From Pseudomonadota bacterium (lineage in GTDB: Bacteria > Pseudomonadota > Alphaproteobacteria > Rhizobiales > Xanthobacteraceae), in contig JAEXHR010000282.1 of NCBI GenBank assembly GCA_023449855.1, positions 1 through 43,622 of the forward strand: a DNA stretch of 43,622 nt, written 5' to 3'. The first letter of the stretch is position 1. Each line of letters starts with the position of its first letter. A model generated the notes under the pieces. The model did not search any database, was not told the origin of the DNA, and worked only from the letters and a program-made list of their open reading frames with translations. A program made the position numbers and the translations under genes. Below are positions 28,297 to 36,370 of the stretch, in pieces.

Positions 28297-29493
28297 TCAG
28301 GCGTCGATCCCGCGCGTGGCCATGACCGACTTCATGCGCGCCACCGCCAACTCCGGATTGGCAAGCAGGCCGGCCTTGTCGGCGAGGCGGAACAGTTCGG
28401 CCAGATGCTGGGTCGAGCGCGTGCTCTCCTGCCCGCCGATCATGGTGAAGTGATCCTGATGGCCGTTGAGATAGGCCATGAAGACGATGCCGGTCTTGTA
28501 GAAGCGCGTCGGCGCCTTGAAGATATGGCGCGACAGCGGCACCGTGGGGCCGAGCACGTCGTGGAAGCCCGCTTCATCGCCCGCGGCGAGACGCGACAGC
28601 GCATAGGATGCCGCCGGTGCGATGGCGTCGAAGATGCCGAGCAGCGCGTGGGAATAGCCCTTGTCGTCGCCGGCGATCAGTTCGGCATAGTTGAAGTCGT
28701 CGCCGGTATACATCTTCACTTCGGGCACGAGCCGGCGACGCATGTCGATCTCGCGCTGCGCATCGAGCAGCGAAATCTTGACGCCATCGACCTTGGCAGC
28801 GTTGCGGTTGATGACATCGGTCGCGGTGTCCATCGCCTTGCCGAGATCCGACGTGCCCCAGTAACCGGTGAGCGCGGGATCGAACATGTCGCCGAGCCAG
28901 TGGATGATCACCGGGTTCTGCGACTGCGACAGGATGCGGTCATAGACCTTGGCATAGTCGTCGGCATTCTTGCCGATCTTGGCGAGCGCGCGCGACGCCA
29001 TCAGGATGATGCGGCCGCCGACCTTTTCGATAGCCTCGAACTGCTGTTCGTAGGCTTTGATCACGTCGTCGATGGATTTGGCATCTTCCACCGCGAGGTG
29101 ATCGGTGCCGGCGCCGGAGAACACGAGGCCATTGCGGGGCTTCGCGGCATTCACCGAGCGCGTGATGAGTTCGAGCGAGGTCGGCCAGTCCAGACCCATA
29201 CCGCGCTGGGCGGTGTCCATGGCTTCGGCGACGCCGAGGCCGAGATCCCACACATGCTCACGGAACGCGATGGTCTTGTCCCAATCGATGGCCTGATTGA
29301 GCCACGGATCGCATTCGGCAAGCGGATCGGCCACCACATGCGCCGCCGAGAAGGCGACGCGGTTGAGCGTGCCGCTCAGCTTGGCCGGGAACGCGCGCGA
29401 GGCAGCGAGACGATAGGTCTCGATGCTGCGATCGGCGGTCGGCAGCTTGAGCGACAGCGAGGAGCCGGTGGTGGACTGGACTGGCTTGTTCAT
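28297..29493 (-). CDS. DUF993 family protein (dihydrodipicolinate-synthase-like)
   Basis: 398 residues. Matches the DUF993 family, usually labelled dihydrodipicolinate synthase-like: TIM barrels expected to do aldol or retro-aldol chemistry. Segments typical of the barrel are GLVFSGAGTDHL, GGRIILMASRALAKIG, NPVIIHWLGDMFDPALTGYWG, DGVKISLLDAQREIDMRR (the Lys in the position of a Schiff-base lysine) and YTGDDFNYAELIAGDD. No biochemical role for this family is known to me. It is translationally close to both neighbours (20 bp and 2 bp). Confidence 0.85.
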   Translation of the reverse strand: MNKPVQSTTGSSLSLKLPTADRSIETYRLAASRAFPAKLSGTLNRVAFSAAHVVADPLAECDPWLNQAIDWDKTIAFREHVWDLGLGVAEAMDTAQRGMGLDWPTSLELITRSVNAAKPRNGLVFSGAGTDHLAVEDAKSIDDVIKAYEQQFEAIEKVGGRIILMASRALAKIGKNADDYAKVYDRILSQSQNPVIIHWLGDMFDPALTGYWGTSDLGKAMDTATDVINRNAAKVDGVKISLLDAQREIDMRRRLVPEVKMYTGDDFNYAELIAGDDKGYSHALLGIFDAIAPAASYALSRLAAGDEAGFHDVLGPTVPLSRHIFKAPTRFYKTGIVFMAYLNGHQDHFTMIGGQESTRSTQHLAELFRLADKAGLLANPELAVARMKSVMATRGIDA

Positions 29494-29513
29494 GGCTTGA
29501 CCCTATCCTTGCC

Positions 29514-30665
29514 TCAGACCTTGAGGGCGGGAACGTCGACCCAGCGGCGTTCCTTCCAGCTCGTGAGCGCGGCTTCCACCGTCTGCACGCCCTTGGCGCC
29601 TTCGAGCAGCGTGTACTTGTAGGGCGCATCCTCGCAGACGTGGCGGATGAACATTTCCCACTGCTCCTTGAAGCCGTTGTCATAGACGGCGTTGTCGGGA
29701 ACCTTCTGCCAGTCGGCATAGAAGTCGTGGGTGCGCTTCTCGTCGGGATTCCAGATCGGACGCGGCGTCGCCTGACGGGCCTGGATCATGCACTCGGTGA
29801 GACCGGCCACAGCCGAACCATGGGTGCCGTCGACCTGGAAGGTGACGAGGTCATCGCGATAGACGCGCGTGGCCCAGGACATGTTCATATGGGCGATGAC
29901 GCCGCCCTTGAGCTGGAAGGTGGCGTAGGCCGAGTCGTCGGCGGTCGCCTTGTATTCCTTGCCCTGCTCGTCCCAGCGCGCCGGGATATCAGTGGTGCCG
30001 AGGCAGGTGAGGCTCTCGACTTCGCCGAACAGATTGTCGAGCACGTAACGCCAGTGGCAGACCATGTCGAGGATCATACCGCCGCCGTCTTCGGCGCGGT
30101 AATTCCAGGACGGGCGCTGGGCTTCCTGCCAGTCGCCTTCGAACACCCAGTAGCCGAATTCGCCGCGCACCGAGAGCATGCGGCCGAAGAAGCCGCTGTC
30201 GCGCAGCATCGCCAGCTTCTTCAGACCGGGCAGGAACAGCTTGTCCTGCACGGTGCCGTGCTTGAGGCCCTTGGCGTTGGCAACCTTGATCACGTCGAGG
30301 GCTTCGGCGAGGTTGGTCGCGATCGGCTTCTCGCAATAGATGTGCTTGCCGGCGGCGATGGCCTTCTGCAGCAGACCCGGACGCGCCTGCGTGGTGGCGG
30401 CATCGAAGAAGATGGTGTCGTTCGGATCCTGCAGGGCCTTGTCGAGATCGGTGGTCCAGCGCTCGATGCCGAAACGCTTGGCTAGGCCTTCGATCTTCTC
30501 GGCATTACGGCCGACAAGGATCGGATCGGGCATCATGCGGTCGCCGTTCTTCAGCGTCACGCCGCCCTGCGCGCGGATCGCGACGATCGAGCGGATCAGG
30601 TGCTGGTTGAGACCCATACGGCCGGTGATGCCGTTCATGATGATGCCGAGGCGGTGGACAGCCAT
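29514..30665 (-). CDS. Gfo/Idh/MocA family oxidoreductase
   Basis: 383 residues. The NAD(P)-binding N-terminus is of the Gfo/Idh type, here in a less usual form (HRLGIIMNGITGRMGLNQHL, with the GxTGRMG loop). It is followed by the family's hallmark EKPIATN (IYCEKPIATNLAEAL) and a C-terminal beta-sheet domain with DMVCHWRYVLDNLFG (D and H of the active site). Enzymes of this family oxidise or reduce sugars, inositols and sugar acids at a secondary alcohol. The start is 2 bp from the stop of the enolase-superfamily gene. Confidence 0.9.
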   Translation of the reverse strand: MAVHRLGIIMNGITGRMGLNQHLIRSIVAIRAQGGVTLKNGDRMMPDPILVGRNAEKIEGLAKRFGIERWTTDLDKALQDPNDTIFFDAATTQARPGLLQKAIAAGKHIYCEKPIATNLAEALDVIKVANAKGLKHGTVQDKLFLPGLKKLAMLRDSGFFGRMLSVRGEFGYWVFEGDWQEAQRPSWNYRAEDGGGMILDMVCHWRYVLDNLFGEVESLTCLGTTDIPARWDEQGKEYKATADDSAYATFQLKGGVIAHMNMSWATRVYRDDLVTFQVDGTHGSAVAGLTECMIQARQATPRPIWNPDEKRTHDFYADWQKVPDNAVYDNGFKEQWEMFIRHVCEDAPYKYTLLEGAKGVQTVEAALTSWKERRWVDVPALKV

Positions 30666-30667
30666 AG

Positions 30668-32083
30668 TCAGGACTCCAGATTCGTAAGTTCGAGGACTTC
30701 AGGTTCGGGGACTGCGAGCGGCGCAAGCGCCGTCCAGTCCGGATGTGCGCCGGATGCAAAACCGGCAGAGGTCAGTGATCCCGTGAGGAGATCGCCGTTG
30801 TGGATCTGCAGACGGATGAAATCCTCATCGCGGCTGTAGAGATCGGGATGGGCTGCAAGGAATGCTTCTGCCTCGCCTGCGGGCGCGAAGCCAAAGCCAT
30901 CGACGTAATGATGGCCGTTGCGCTCGGCATGCGTCACACCGATCAGCGCACCAAGCGCGAGATCCTGCTGCACGCCGAGGCCGGCCTGGCAGGTGAGATC
31001 CTCGCCGGTGATGAAATGCGGCGTGCCCTGCGCGCTCCACGCGGCGGCGCGGGTGGCATTGGCGATGGATTTGTAAAACCCCTTGCAGGATTTTGACGAG
31101 ATTCCGCGATAGCCGAGCTGTTTTGCAGCGGGGAATGCATCCCAGCTGTCGTCGGCTTCGTCGATGATAAAGGAACGTGAGCTCAGCAGACCGAGCGGCT
31201 GTTCGCGCGTGATATCGCGCGGCATCGGCTGTTCGATATAGAGCAGTTTTGAGGCGATCGGCGCGAGCGCAGCGTCCTTATCGAGACGATCGACGAGCGA
31301 ACAGAGCGCTTCGAGATCGGCATATTGCTCGTTGGCATCGAGCGTGACCTGATAATCGTAAGGCAATGTGGTCAGCGCGTTGCCGATCCGTGTCAGGCGC
31401 TTGGCGTCGGCTTCGGGATCGCCATTCATCTTCAGCTTGAAGTAACGCGCGCCTGAATTCTCCGAGGGATCGGCGACACCGCCCTCGCCTTCGATCACGT
31501 CATCCAGACCGACGGTGTGGCGCAGCGCGACGCGCGGGAGGCGCTCGCGGCTGGCGAGGAAAGTCGCGATATCGTCGGCCCCGAGATCGGGCGCGAGGCG
31601 CGGCGTGAGGCCGGCGACATTGGCCTTCATGCCGGTGAAGAAGTCGGTGCCGAGACCGCGAAGCAAGGCATCGAGCACGGCCTTGTCGATTTCGGCGGGA
31701 CCGAAACATGCGGCGAGCGGCGGGATGTCGCGCGTGGCGCAGGCACTCATCTGCGCGCCGATACAGGCGGCGTGAAGTCCAAAGGCGGTGATATAACCGG
31801 ACTGCGCGCGGTAGAGATCCTTCGCGATCGCCAGCGACTGGCGCAGCTCATTGACCGTGTCGTCGATGGCGAGATGCGGCCGCTTGTCGAACCATTTCGG
31901 CACCATCAGCTCGGCCGAGGCGCCGACGAACACGCCACTGCCCTCGACTTCGAGCTCGACACGCACAAAAGCCTGCGGCGCGTCATGCACCGTCACGCTA
32001 CCGAAGCGAAACGGCCGCACGAAGGCCGTCGGGCGCTCGAACAGCGTGATGTCTCGCAAGGCGATGCGTGGTGCGGTTGTCAT
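30668..32083 (-). CDS. Enolase-superfamily enzyme (mandelate racemase/MLE type)
   Basis: 471 residues. Enzymes of this superfamily take a proton next to a carboxylate and racemise, dehydrate or cycloisomerise the substrate. Seen: K-x-K on the second strand (YFKLKMNGD), the metal ligands in LDANEQY, YIEQPM and IIDEADDSW, and a Lys at the end of the sixth strand (SSKSCKGFYKS). This set is close to the muconate-lactonising-enzyme subgroup. At 471 residues it is longer than the usual 370-400. Given the sugar-type neighbours, a sugar-acid dehydratase or epimerase is as likely as a true MLE; the sequence does not decide. Gene 4 of the operon, separated from the ABC genes by repeat B. Confidence 0.85.
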   Translation of the reverse strand: MTTAPRIALRDITLFERPTAFVRPFRFGSVTVHDAPQAFVRVELEVEGSGVFVGASAELMVPKWFDKRPHLAIDDTVNELRQSLAIAKDLYRAQSGYITAFGLHAACIGAQMSACATRDIPPLAACFGPAEIDKAVLDALLRGLGTDFFTGMKANVAGLTPRLAPDLGADDIATFLASRERLPRVALRHTVGLDDVIEGEGGVADPSENSGARYFKLKMNGDPEADAKRLTRIGNALTTLPYDYQVTLDANEQYADLEALCSLVDRLDKDAALAPIASKLLYIEQPMPRDITREQPLGLLSSRSFIIDEADDSWDAFPAAKQLGYRGISSKSCKGFYKSIANATRAAAWSAQGTPHFITGEDLTCQAGLGVQQDLALGALIGVTHAERNGHHYVDGFGFAPAGEAEAFLAAHPDLYSRDEDFIRLQIHNGDLLTGSLTSAGFASGAHPDWTALAPLAVPEPEVLELTNLES

Positions 32084-32134
32084 GGGGGCTTAGACCTCAA
32101 TCCGCTCGTAGCGATGCGCGCGAACTTCTCCGCC

Positions 32135-32252
32135 GTCATTGCGAGGAGCCCTTGCGACGAAGCAATCCAGTACTTTCTTCGAAACAAGAACTGGATTGCC
32201 GCGTCGCTTCGCTCCTCGCAATGACGGCGGAGAGAGCGGCGCTCGCAATGAC
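32135..32252. repeat. Dispersed palindromic repeat, family B, copy 3 plus a half copy
   Basis: A complete GTCATTGCGAG...CTCGCAATGAC hairpin (32135-32225) is followed by an extra half, GCTCGCAATGAC (ending 32252). It fills the gap between the ABC ATPase gene and the enolase-superfamily gene, inside the operon. Confidence 0.88.
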
Positions 32253-32277
32253 GGAGTGAAATTCGGGCGCATCATCA

Positions 32278-33135
32278 TCAGTCCAGCGCGCTGTTGGTCA
32301 TGAAATGCTTGCGGATGCGGGCGACGAGATCGGTGAAGATCGGGTTCGACATCACATCGAGATTGCGTTCGCGGCCGAGCGGCACGTCATAGATGGCCGC
32401 AATGCCGCCGGGGCGCTCGGTCATCACCAGCACCTTGTCGGCGAGGAACACCGCTTCCGGAATCGAATGCGTGATCAGCAGGATCGTCTTGCCGGTGGTG
32501 CGCTGGATGCGCGACAGCTCGACATTCATCTTCTCGCGCGTCATGGCATCGAGCGCGCCAAAGGGCTCGTCCATCATCATGATCTTGGGATCGTGCACCA
32601 GCGCGCGGCAGATCGAGGCGCGCTGCTGCATGCCGCCGGACAGTTGCCAGGGCAGCTTCTTTTCGAAACCCTCGAGCCCGACCATCTTCAGGAGTTCTTT
32701 GGCCCGCGGAATGAATTTCTCGCGCTTCTCGCCCTTCATATCGATGGGCATCAGCACGTTGTTGAGAATGTTTCGCCACGGCAGGAGCAGCGCATTCTGG
32801 AACACGATGCCGACATCGCCGTGCGGCTCGGTGACCTTGTTGCCGTCAACGCGGATTTCGCCGGTCGTCGGCGGCAACAGGCCCGAGATCATCTTGAGCA
32901 GCGTGGACTTGCCGCAGCCGGAAGGTCCGACCACGACAAAGAATTCGCCGTCATTGATGTGGAAGTCCAGGGGACGCAGCGACTGCACCTTGCCGTCGCC
33001 GGTCCCGTAGGTCTTGGAGACGCCGGAGAGATTGATCCCCGACGTCGTGTTTTGCGGCTGCTCCGACACGACACGAAGATGCGCGCTGGGTTGATCGACG
33101 CTCATATGGCTCGTGGCTTTCATCGTTGCAGTCAT
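32278..33135 (-). CDS. ABC importer ATPase (SsuB/TauB type)
   Basis: 285 residues. Walker A GPSGCGKST, Q-loop VFQNALLLPW, signature LSGGMQQR, Walker B IMMMDEPFGALDA and H-switch ITHS are all intact. This is the nitrate/sulfonate/taurine-type ATPase that powers the permease at 34318-35127. About 40 N-terminal residues precede the domain; an internal ATG (MSVDQPSAHL) is a possible alternative start. It follows the binding-protein gene, with repeat B in the 119-bp gap. Confidence 0.93.
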   Translation of the reverse strand: MTATMKATSHMSVDQPSAHLRVVSEQPQNTTSGINLSGVSKTYGTGDGKVQSLRPLDFHINDGEFFVVVGPSGCGKSTLLKMISGLLPPTTGEIRVDGNKVTEPHGDVGIVFQNALLLPWRNILNNVLMPIDMKGEKREKFIPRAKELLKMVGLEGFEKKLPWQLSGGMQQRASICRALVHDPKIMMMDEPFGALDAMTREKMNVELSRIQRTTGKTILLITHSIPEAVFLADKVLVMTERPGGIAAIYDVPLGRERNLDVMSNPIFTDLVARIRKHFMTNSALD

Positions 33136-33164
33136 CTCAAAGTCCTTGATCCGTATTCGTAGTC

Positions 33165-33246
33165 GTCATTGCGAGGAGCCCTTGCGACGAAGCAATCCAG
33201 TCTTCGCTTGTAACCTTCTGGATTGCTTCGCTTCGCTCGCAATGAC
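33165..33246. repeat. Dispersed palindromic repeat, family B, copy 4
   Basis: Same hairpin as at 20001-20085. It lies between the binding-protein gene and the ATPase gene of the ABC importer, ending 8 bp before the binding-protein stop codon. Confidence 0.9.
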
Positions 33247-33254
33247 GGAGATAC

Positions 33255-34247
33255 TTACTTCGGCAGGTAGTCGTTGGTGTAGAAGGCCTTCGGATTGTCC
33301 TTGGCCTTGGCTTCCAGACCGCCATATTCGACCATCAGCTCCACCGACTCCTTCATGTTCTGATCGGTGACGCTGAACACCGGCTTGTTCTTGGTTTCCG
33401 GCGTCTTGTAGAACTGGGTTGTGAGTTCGAAGCCCTGGGTCAGGGTGTCGATCTTGCCGCCCTTCGGATTGGCGTCGAGGATCGACTGCGCAGCGACCTT
33501 CGGCTCCTTCTGGGCTTCCTCGACGGCCTTGATGGTGGCCTTCATGAAGCGCTTGACGAGATCCGGATTGGCCTTGGCCCAGTCGGTGTTGGCGATGACG
33601 CCCGACGACACCAGGTGAATGCCGTAGTCGGCGAACTTGATCGTATTGACGTCCTTGCCGGTGGCGTCCTTGATCTTCATGGACTGATCCATGACGTAAC
33701 CGAGCAGCACGTCGGCCTGGCCGTTGATGACGGCGTTCAGCTTGGTCTGCGCATCGCCGGCAACGGTCTTGAGATCGCTCTCCTTGAGACCGGCCTTCTT
33801 CAGGAACAGCGGCCAGATCTGGCTCAGCGCATCGGCCGGGGTGACGGCGACCGTCTTGCCCTTGAGGTCTTCAGCCTTCTTGATGTTCTTCTCGACGAAG
33901 CCCATGGCCGACATGGCCGTGGTCTGCAGCAGCACGCCGGTGGCGACCACAGGTGCGCCCTTCACGGCGGCGCGCATCATGGTGGGAACGTCGGCATAGC
34001 CGAAATTCACGGTCTTGGCGGCAACGGCCTGCACGGTGTTGGCCGAACCGCGACCTTCCTGAATGTCGAGATCGATGCCTTCAGCGGCATAGATGCCCTT
34101 GGCCTTGCCGTAATAGAACGGCGCGTGCTCGCCATAGACGTACCAGTTGAGCATCAGCGTCACCTTGTCGGCGGCGGCCGCCGGCGCGGTGAAGGCGATC
34201 GTCGCTGCGATCGCGGCAGTAGATACGGCGGTAACCCATTTCAGCAT
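33255..34247 (-). CDS. ABC importer substrate-binding protein (SsuA/THI5/NMT1-like)
   Basis: 330 residues with a Sec signal peptide (hydrophobic core AVSTAAIAATIAFT, cleavage near APAAAADK). The mature part, LMLNWYVYGEHAPFYYGKAKGIYAAEGIDL, is the standard opening of the NMT1/THI5-SsuA family, followed by GSANTVQAVAAKTVNFGYADVPTM. Members bind sulfonates, nitrate, pyrimidine precursors, riboflavin or aromatic and sugar-like acids, so the ligand is not set by family. A hairpin just upstream (34276-34297) may raise its expression relative to the permease. Confidence 0.92.
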   Translation of the reverse strand: MLKWVTAVSTAAIAATIAFTAPAAAADKVTLMLNWYVYGEHAPFYYGKAKGIYAAEGIDLDIQEGRGSANTVQAVAAKTVNFGYADVPTMMRAAVKGAPVVATGVLLQTTAMSAMGFVEKNIKKAEDLKGKTVAVTPADALSQIWPLFLKKAGLKESDLKTVAGDAQTKLNAVINGQADVLLGYVMDQSMKIKDATGKDVNTIKFADYGIHLVSSGVIANTDWAKANPDLVKRFMKATIKAVEEAQKEPKVAAQSILDANPKGGKIDTLTQGFELTTQFYKTPETKNKPVFSVTDQNMKESVELMVEYGGLEAKAKDNPKAFYTNDYLPK

Positions 34248-34275
34248 AGTCAGCCTCCCTTTGAAGCAGGTGAAG

Positions 34276-34297
34276 GCGGCCCGTTGGACCGGGCCGC
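34276..34297. promoter_or_regulatory. Intra-operon hairpin between permease and binding-protein genes
   Basis: GCGGCCCG-TTGGAC-CGGGCCGC, an 8-bp GC-rich stem with 6-nt loop in a 70-bp gap. In the direction of the operon no T-run follows (on the other strand TTTT follows), so it is more likely an mRNA-stabilising or partial-stop element than a full terminator. Confidence 0.5.
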
Positions 34298-34317
34298 TTT
34301 TGGAGTTGGCGTCCTGA

Positions 34318-35127
34318 TCAGGACGCGACGAACACGTCTGCGCGCTGGCTGACGTGCCATGGAATGGCGATGCGCTCGATGCGATCGACCAGCCAGAACA
34401 GGATCACGCCGAGCAGCGCGAGGATCACGAGCGCAGCGAACATGGTCGGCAGATCGAAAGTGCCGATGGAACGCTGCAGCACATAGCCGATGCCCGAATT
34501 GGAGCCGACGAACTCACCCACCACGGCACCGACCACCGCGAGCGTGACCGAGACCTTGAGGCCCGAGAAGATCGCAGGCATCGCATGCGGCAGGTTCACC
34601 GCGCAGAAAACCTTGAAGCGGCTGCCCTTCATGGCACGGGCGAGATCGACCATGTCGGGATCGACGGACTTGAAGCCCTGCACGGCCGAGACGACCACGG
34701 GGAAGAAGCCGAGCAGGAAAGCGGAGATGATTTTAGGGATGATGCCGAAGCCGAACCAGACGACGAACAGCGGCGCGATGGCGACTTTCGGAATCGACTG
34801 CGAGAACACCAGCAGCGGATAGATGTAGCTCTCCACCGTACGCGAACCGGCGATCAGCATCGCGATGGGAATCCCGAACACAGCCGAGGCCAGGAAGCCG
34901 AGCAACGTCGCGTAAGTGGTCGGCCACGACTGGCTCAGCAGCTCGGGCCAATCGGTGATCAGCACCTTCACCACGTCCATCGGCGCGGGGATCTGATAGG
35001 CCGGAATGCTGAAGACGCGGATCGACAGATCCCATGCGGCGATGATCAACAGCAGGAAAATGAACGGGCGCAGCCACGAGGAATTCAGCAGTCTGGTCAC
35101 TGCCCCTGGCGCCTTTTTCTCACTCAC
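34318..35127 (-). CDS. ABC importer permease (SsuC/TauC type)
   Basis: 269 residues with about six membrane helices. The EAA-type loop that contacts the ATPase is seen around DLARAMKGSRFKVFCAVNLPHAMPAIFSGLKVS, and VGAVVGEFVGSNSGIGYVLQ is the usual next segment of the SsuC family. The start is GTG at 35127, preceded by GGGAGACGAG. It is the first gene of the seven-gene operon, downstream of the promoter at 35181-35209. Confidence 0.92.
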   Translation of the reverse strand: MSEKKAPGAVTRLLNSSWLRPFIFLLLIIAAWDLSIRVFSIPAYQIPAPMDVVKVLITDWPELLSQSWPTTYATLLGFLASAVFGIPIAMLIAGSRTVESYIYPLLVFSQSIPKVAIAPLFVVWFGFGIIPKIISAFLLGFFPVVVSAVQGFKSVDPDMVDLARAMKGSRFKVFCAVNLPHAMPAIFSGLKVSVTLAVVGAVVGEFVGSNSGIGYVLQRSIGTFDLPTMFAALVILALLGVILFWLVDRIERIAIPWHVSQRADVFVAS

Positions 35128-35167
35128 GCGTCTCGTCTCCCAGTTGGCCGGCTTCGCGGTCGCAATT

Positions 35168-35209
35168 AACTCGTTGGATAAATACTAGCCGCACGAGTTG
35201 CGTTGTCAA
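35168..35209 (-). promoter_or_regulatory. Promoter and candidate operator of the ABC/catabolic operon
   Basis: On the minus strand a perfect -35 TTGACA (35204-35209) is followed after 17 nt by AGTATT (35181-35186) as -10. AACTCGT (35168-35174) and ACGAGTT (35193-35199) form an inverted repeat that brackets the -10, a natural repressor site. The TetR protein encoded at 35428-36201 is the obvious candidate ligand-responsive regulator. Confidence 0.55.
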
Positions 35210-35308
35210 TTGGGTGATTAATTACAAAAAAATTATGCAGCTGTTTCAGTCGGTTGACGGATCAAGGCGTTGTGGACGGCACCGCAAACCGGTGCAAAAC
35301 GCGGAGCC

Positions 35309-35414
35309 GTAGGATGGGTTGAGCGGAGCGAAAACTCATCGGCCGAACGATGCGGCAGGCTCCGCCGATGGGTTATCGCTCCGGCGCTGTGCGCCTGCGC
35401 TCAACCCATCCTAC
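35309..35414. repeat. Dispersed palindromic repeat, family A, copy 2
   Basis: GTAGGATGGGTTGAGCGGAGC ... GCTCAACCCATCCTAC, an inverted repeat of the same family as 3634-3738. It lies 13 bp beyond the 3' end of the TetR gene, between it and the ABC operon promoter, and probably insulates the two. Confidence 0.88.
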
Positions 35415-35427
35415 GGCTTGGAGCGGT

Positions 35428-36201
35428 TCACGCACTGTGCCGCGCGCCCGTGTGCAGGTCAGCCGCCTTCGGCAATGGAATCTCCGCGGGCGAGCGCCCC
35501 GTCAAAGCCCCCAGAATGAGCGACACCATATGCGCCAGCCGCTCGTCCTTGGCGTCCTTGGCCAGGAGATCGCGGCCGAAGATGACGCTGAGCGTGGCGT
35601 TGTTGCCGATGTAGAAGAAGCTGAGGCCGGCGATGGAGATGTAGAGCTGCACCGGATCCATCGCGACCTTGAAGTCACCGGATGCGACGCCGCGCAACAC
35701 CACCTGGCGGATCATCTCCACGAAAGGCGAATGCATCGACTTCACCTTGTCCGAGCGCTTGATGTGCTTGGCGCGCTCAAGATTCTCGGTGTTGAGAAGC
35801 GCAAGGAATTCCGGATTACGGATGAAGTAATTCCAGGTGAAGGTGATGAGGCTCTCGATCGCTTCCGGCGGATCGAGATGTTCGAGATCGAGCGTGCGCT
35901 CCTCGGCGCGGATCTTGGCATAGGTGCCTTCCAGCACCGCCAGATAGAGATCGTCCTTCTTGCCGACGTGGTAATACAGCATGCGCTTGTTGGCGCCGGC
36001 TGCAGCCGCAATGCGATCGACACGCGCGCCGGCGAGGCCGCGCGCAGCGAATTCCTTCGTCGCCGCTTCCAGGATGCGCAGGCGCATACCCTCCGGGTCT
36101 CGCTGCCACCGCGTGGCCCTGCCAGTCGACCTGCCTGCCGACTTGCCTACCTTGGTCGACCTTGTCCTGATCGTTTGCCTGGTTGTTTGCTTCTTGGCCA
36201 A
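35428..36201 (-). CDS. TetR-family regulator of the catabolic operon (inferred)
   Basis: 257 residues. After a 33-residue Lys/Arg/Thr-rich extension comes a TetR helix-turn-helix (LRILEAATKEFAARGLAGARVDRIAAAAGANKRMLYYHVGKKDDLY). The C-terminal domain, with AIESLITFTWNYFIRNPEFLALLNTENLERAKHI, resembles the RutR/YcdC-type ligand domain. It is encoded upstream of the ABC-enolase-DUF993 operon in the same direction but separated by repeat A and a new promoter, so it is a separate unit. A perfect 10-bp-arm palindrome lies 20 bp before its start, which suggests autoregulation. The basic N-terminal extension could add DNA contacts; a later start is also possible. Confidence 0.85.
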   Translation of the reverse strand: MAKKQTTRQTIRTRSTKVGKSAGRSTGRATRWQRDPEGMRLRILEAATKEFAARGLAGARVDRIAAAAGANKRMLYYHVGKKDDLYLAVLEGTYAKIRAEERTLDLEHLDPPEAIESLITFTWNYFIRNPEFLALLNTENLERAKHIKRSDKVKSMHSPFVEMIRQVVLRGVASGDFKVAMDPVQLYISIAGLSFFYIGNNATLSVIFGRDLLAKDAKDERLAHMVSLILGALTGRSPAEIPLPKAADLHTGARHSA

Positions 36202-36220
36202 ACCTTGTCCCTGTCACCGA

Positions 36221-36287
36221 CCGGCATGATGGATCATGCCGGCAACCTCTTCGCATGTAGCATGCGGTTGCAGCATTGAGAACCGCA
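36221..36287. promoter_or_regulatory. Cluster of inverted repeats upstream of the TetR gene
   Basis: Three palindromes in 67 bp: CCGGCATGAT-GG-ATCATGCCGG (36221-36242, perfect arms of 10), GCATG-TAG-CATGC (36253-36265), and TGCGGTT-N11-AACCGCA (36263-36287). The region is shared by the divergent tetR and TauE/SafE genes. The first repeat is the best operator candidate. Confidence 0.55.
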
Positions 36288-36370
36288 TACGTTCTGGCGA
36301 GTATGCACAAACATCCATCGCCTTTTAGCTGACGCGTCGTTATCACTGCGCGGCCCAACCGGATCCTGCC

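Noticed and set aside
20001..33246. Repeated family-B elements as a CRISPR array
   Set aside because: Copies are far apart, single, and each is a hairpin; there are no evenly spaced repeats or spacers and no cas genes.
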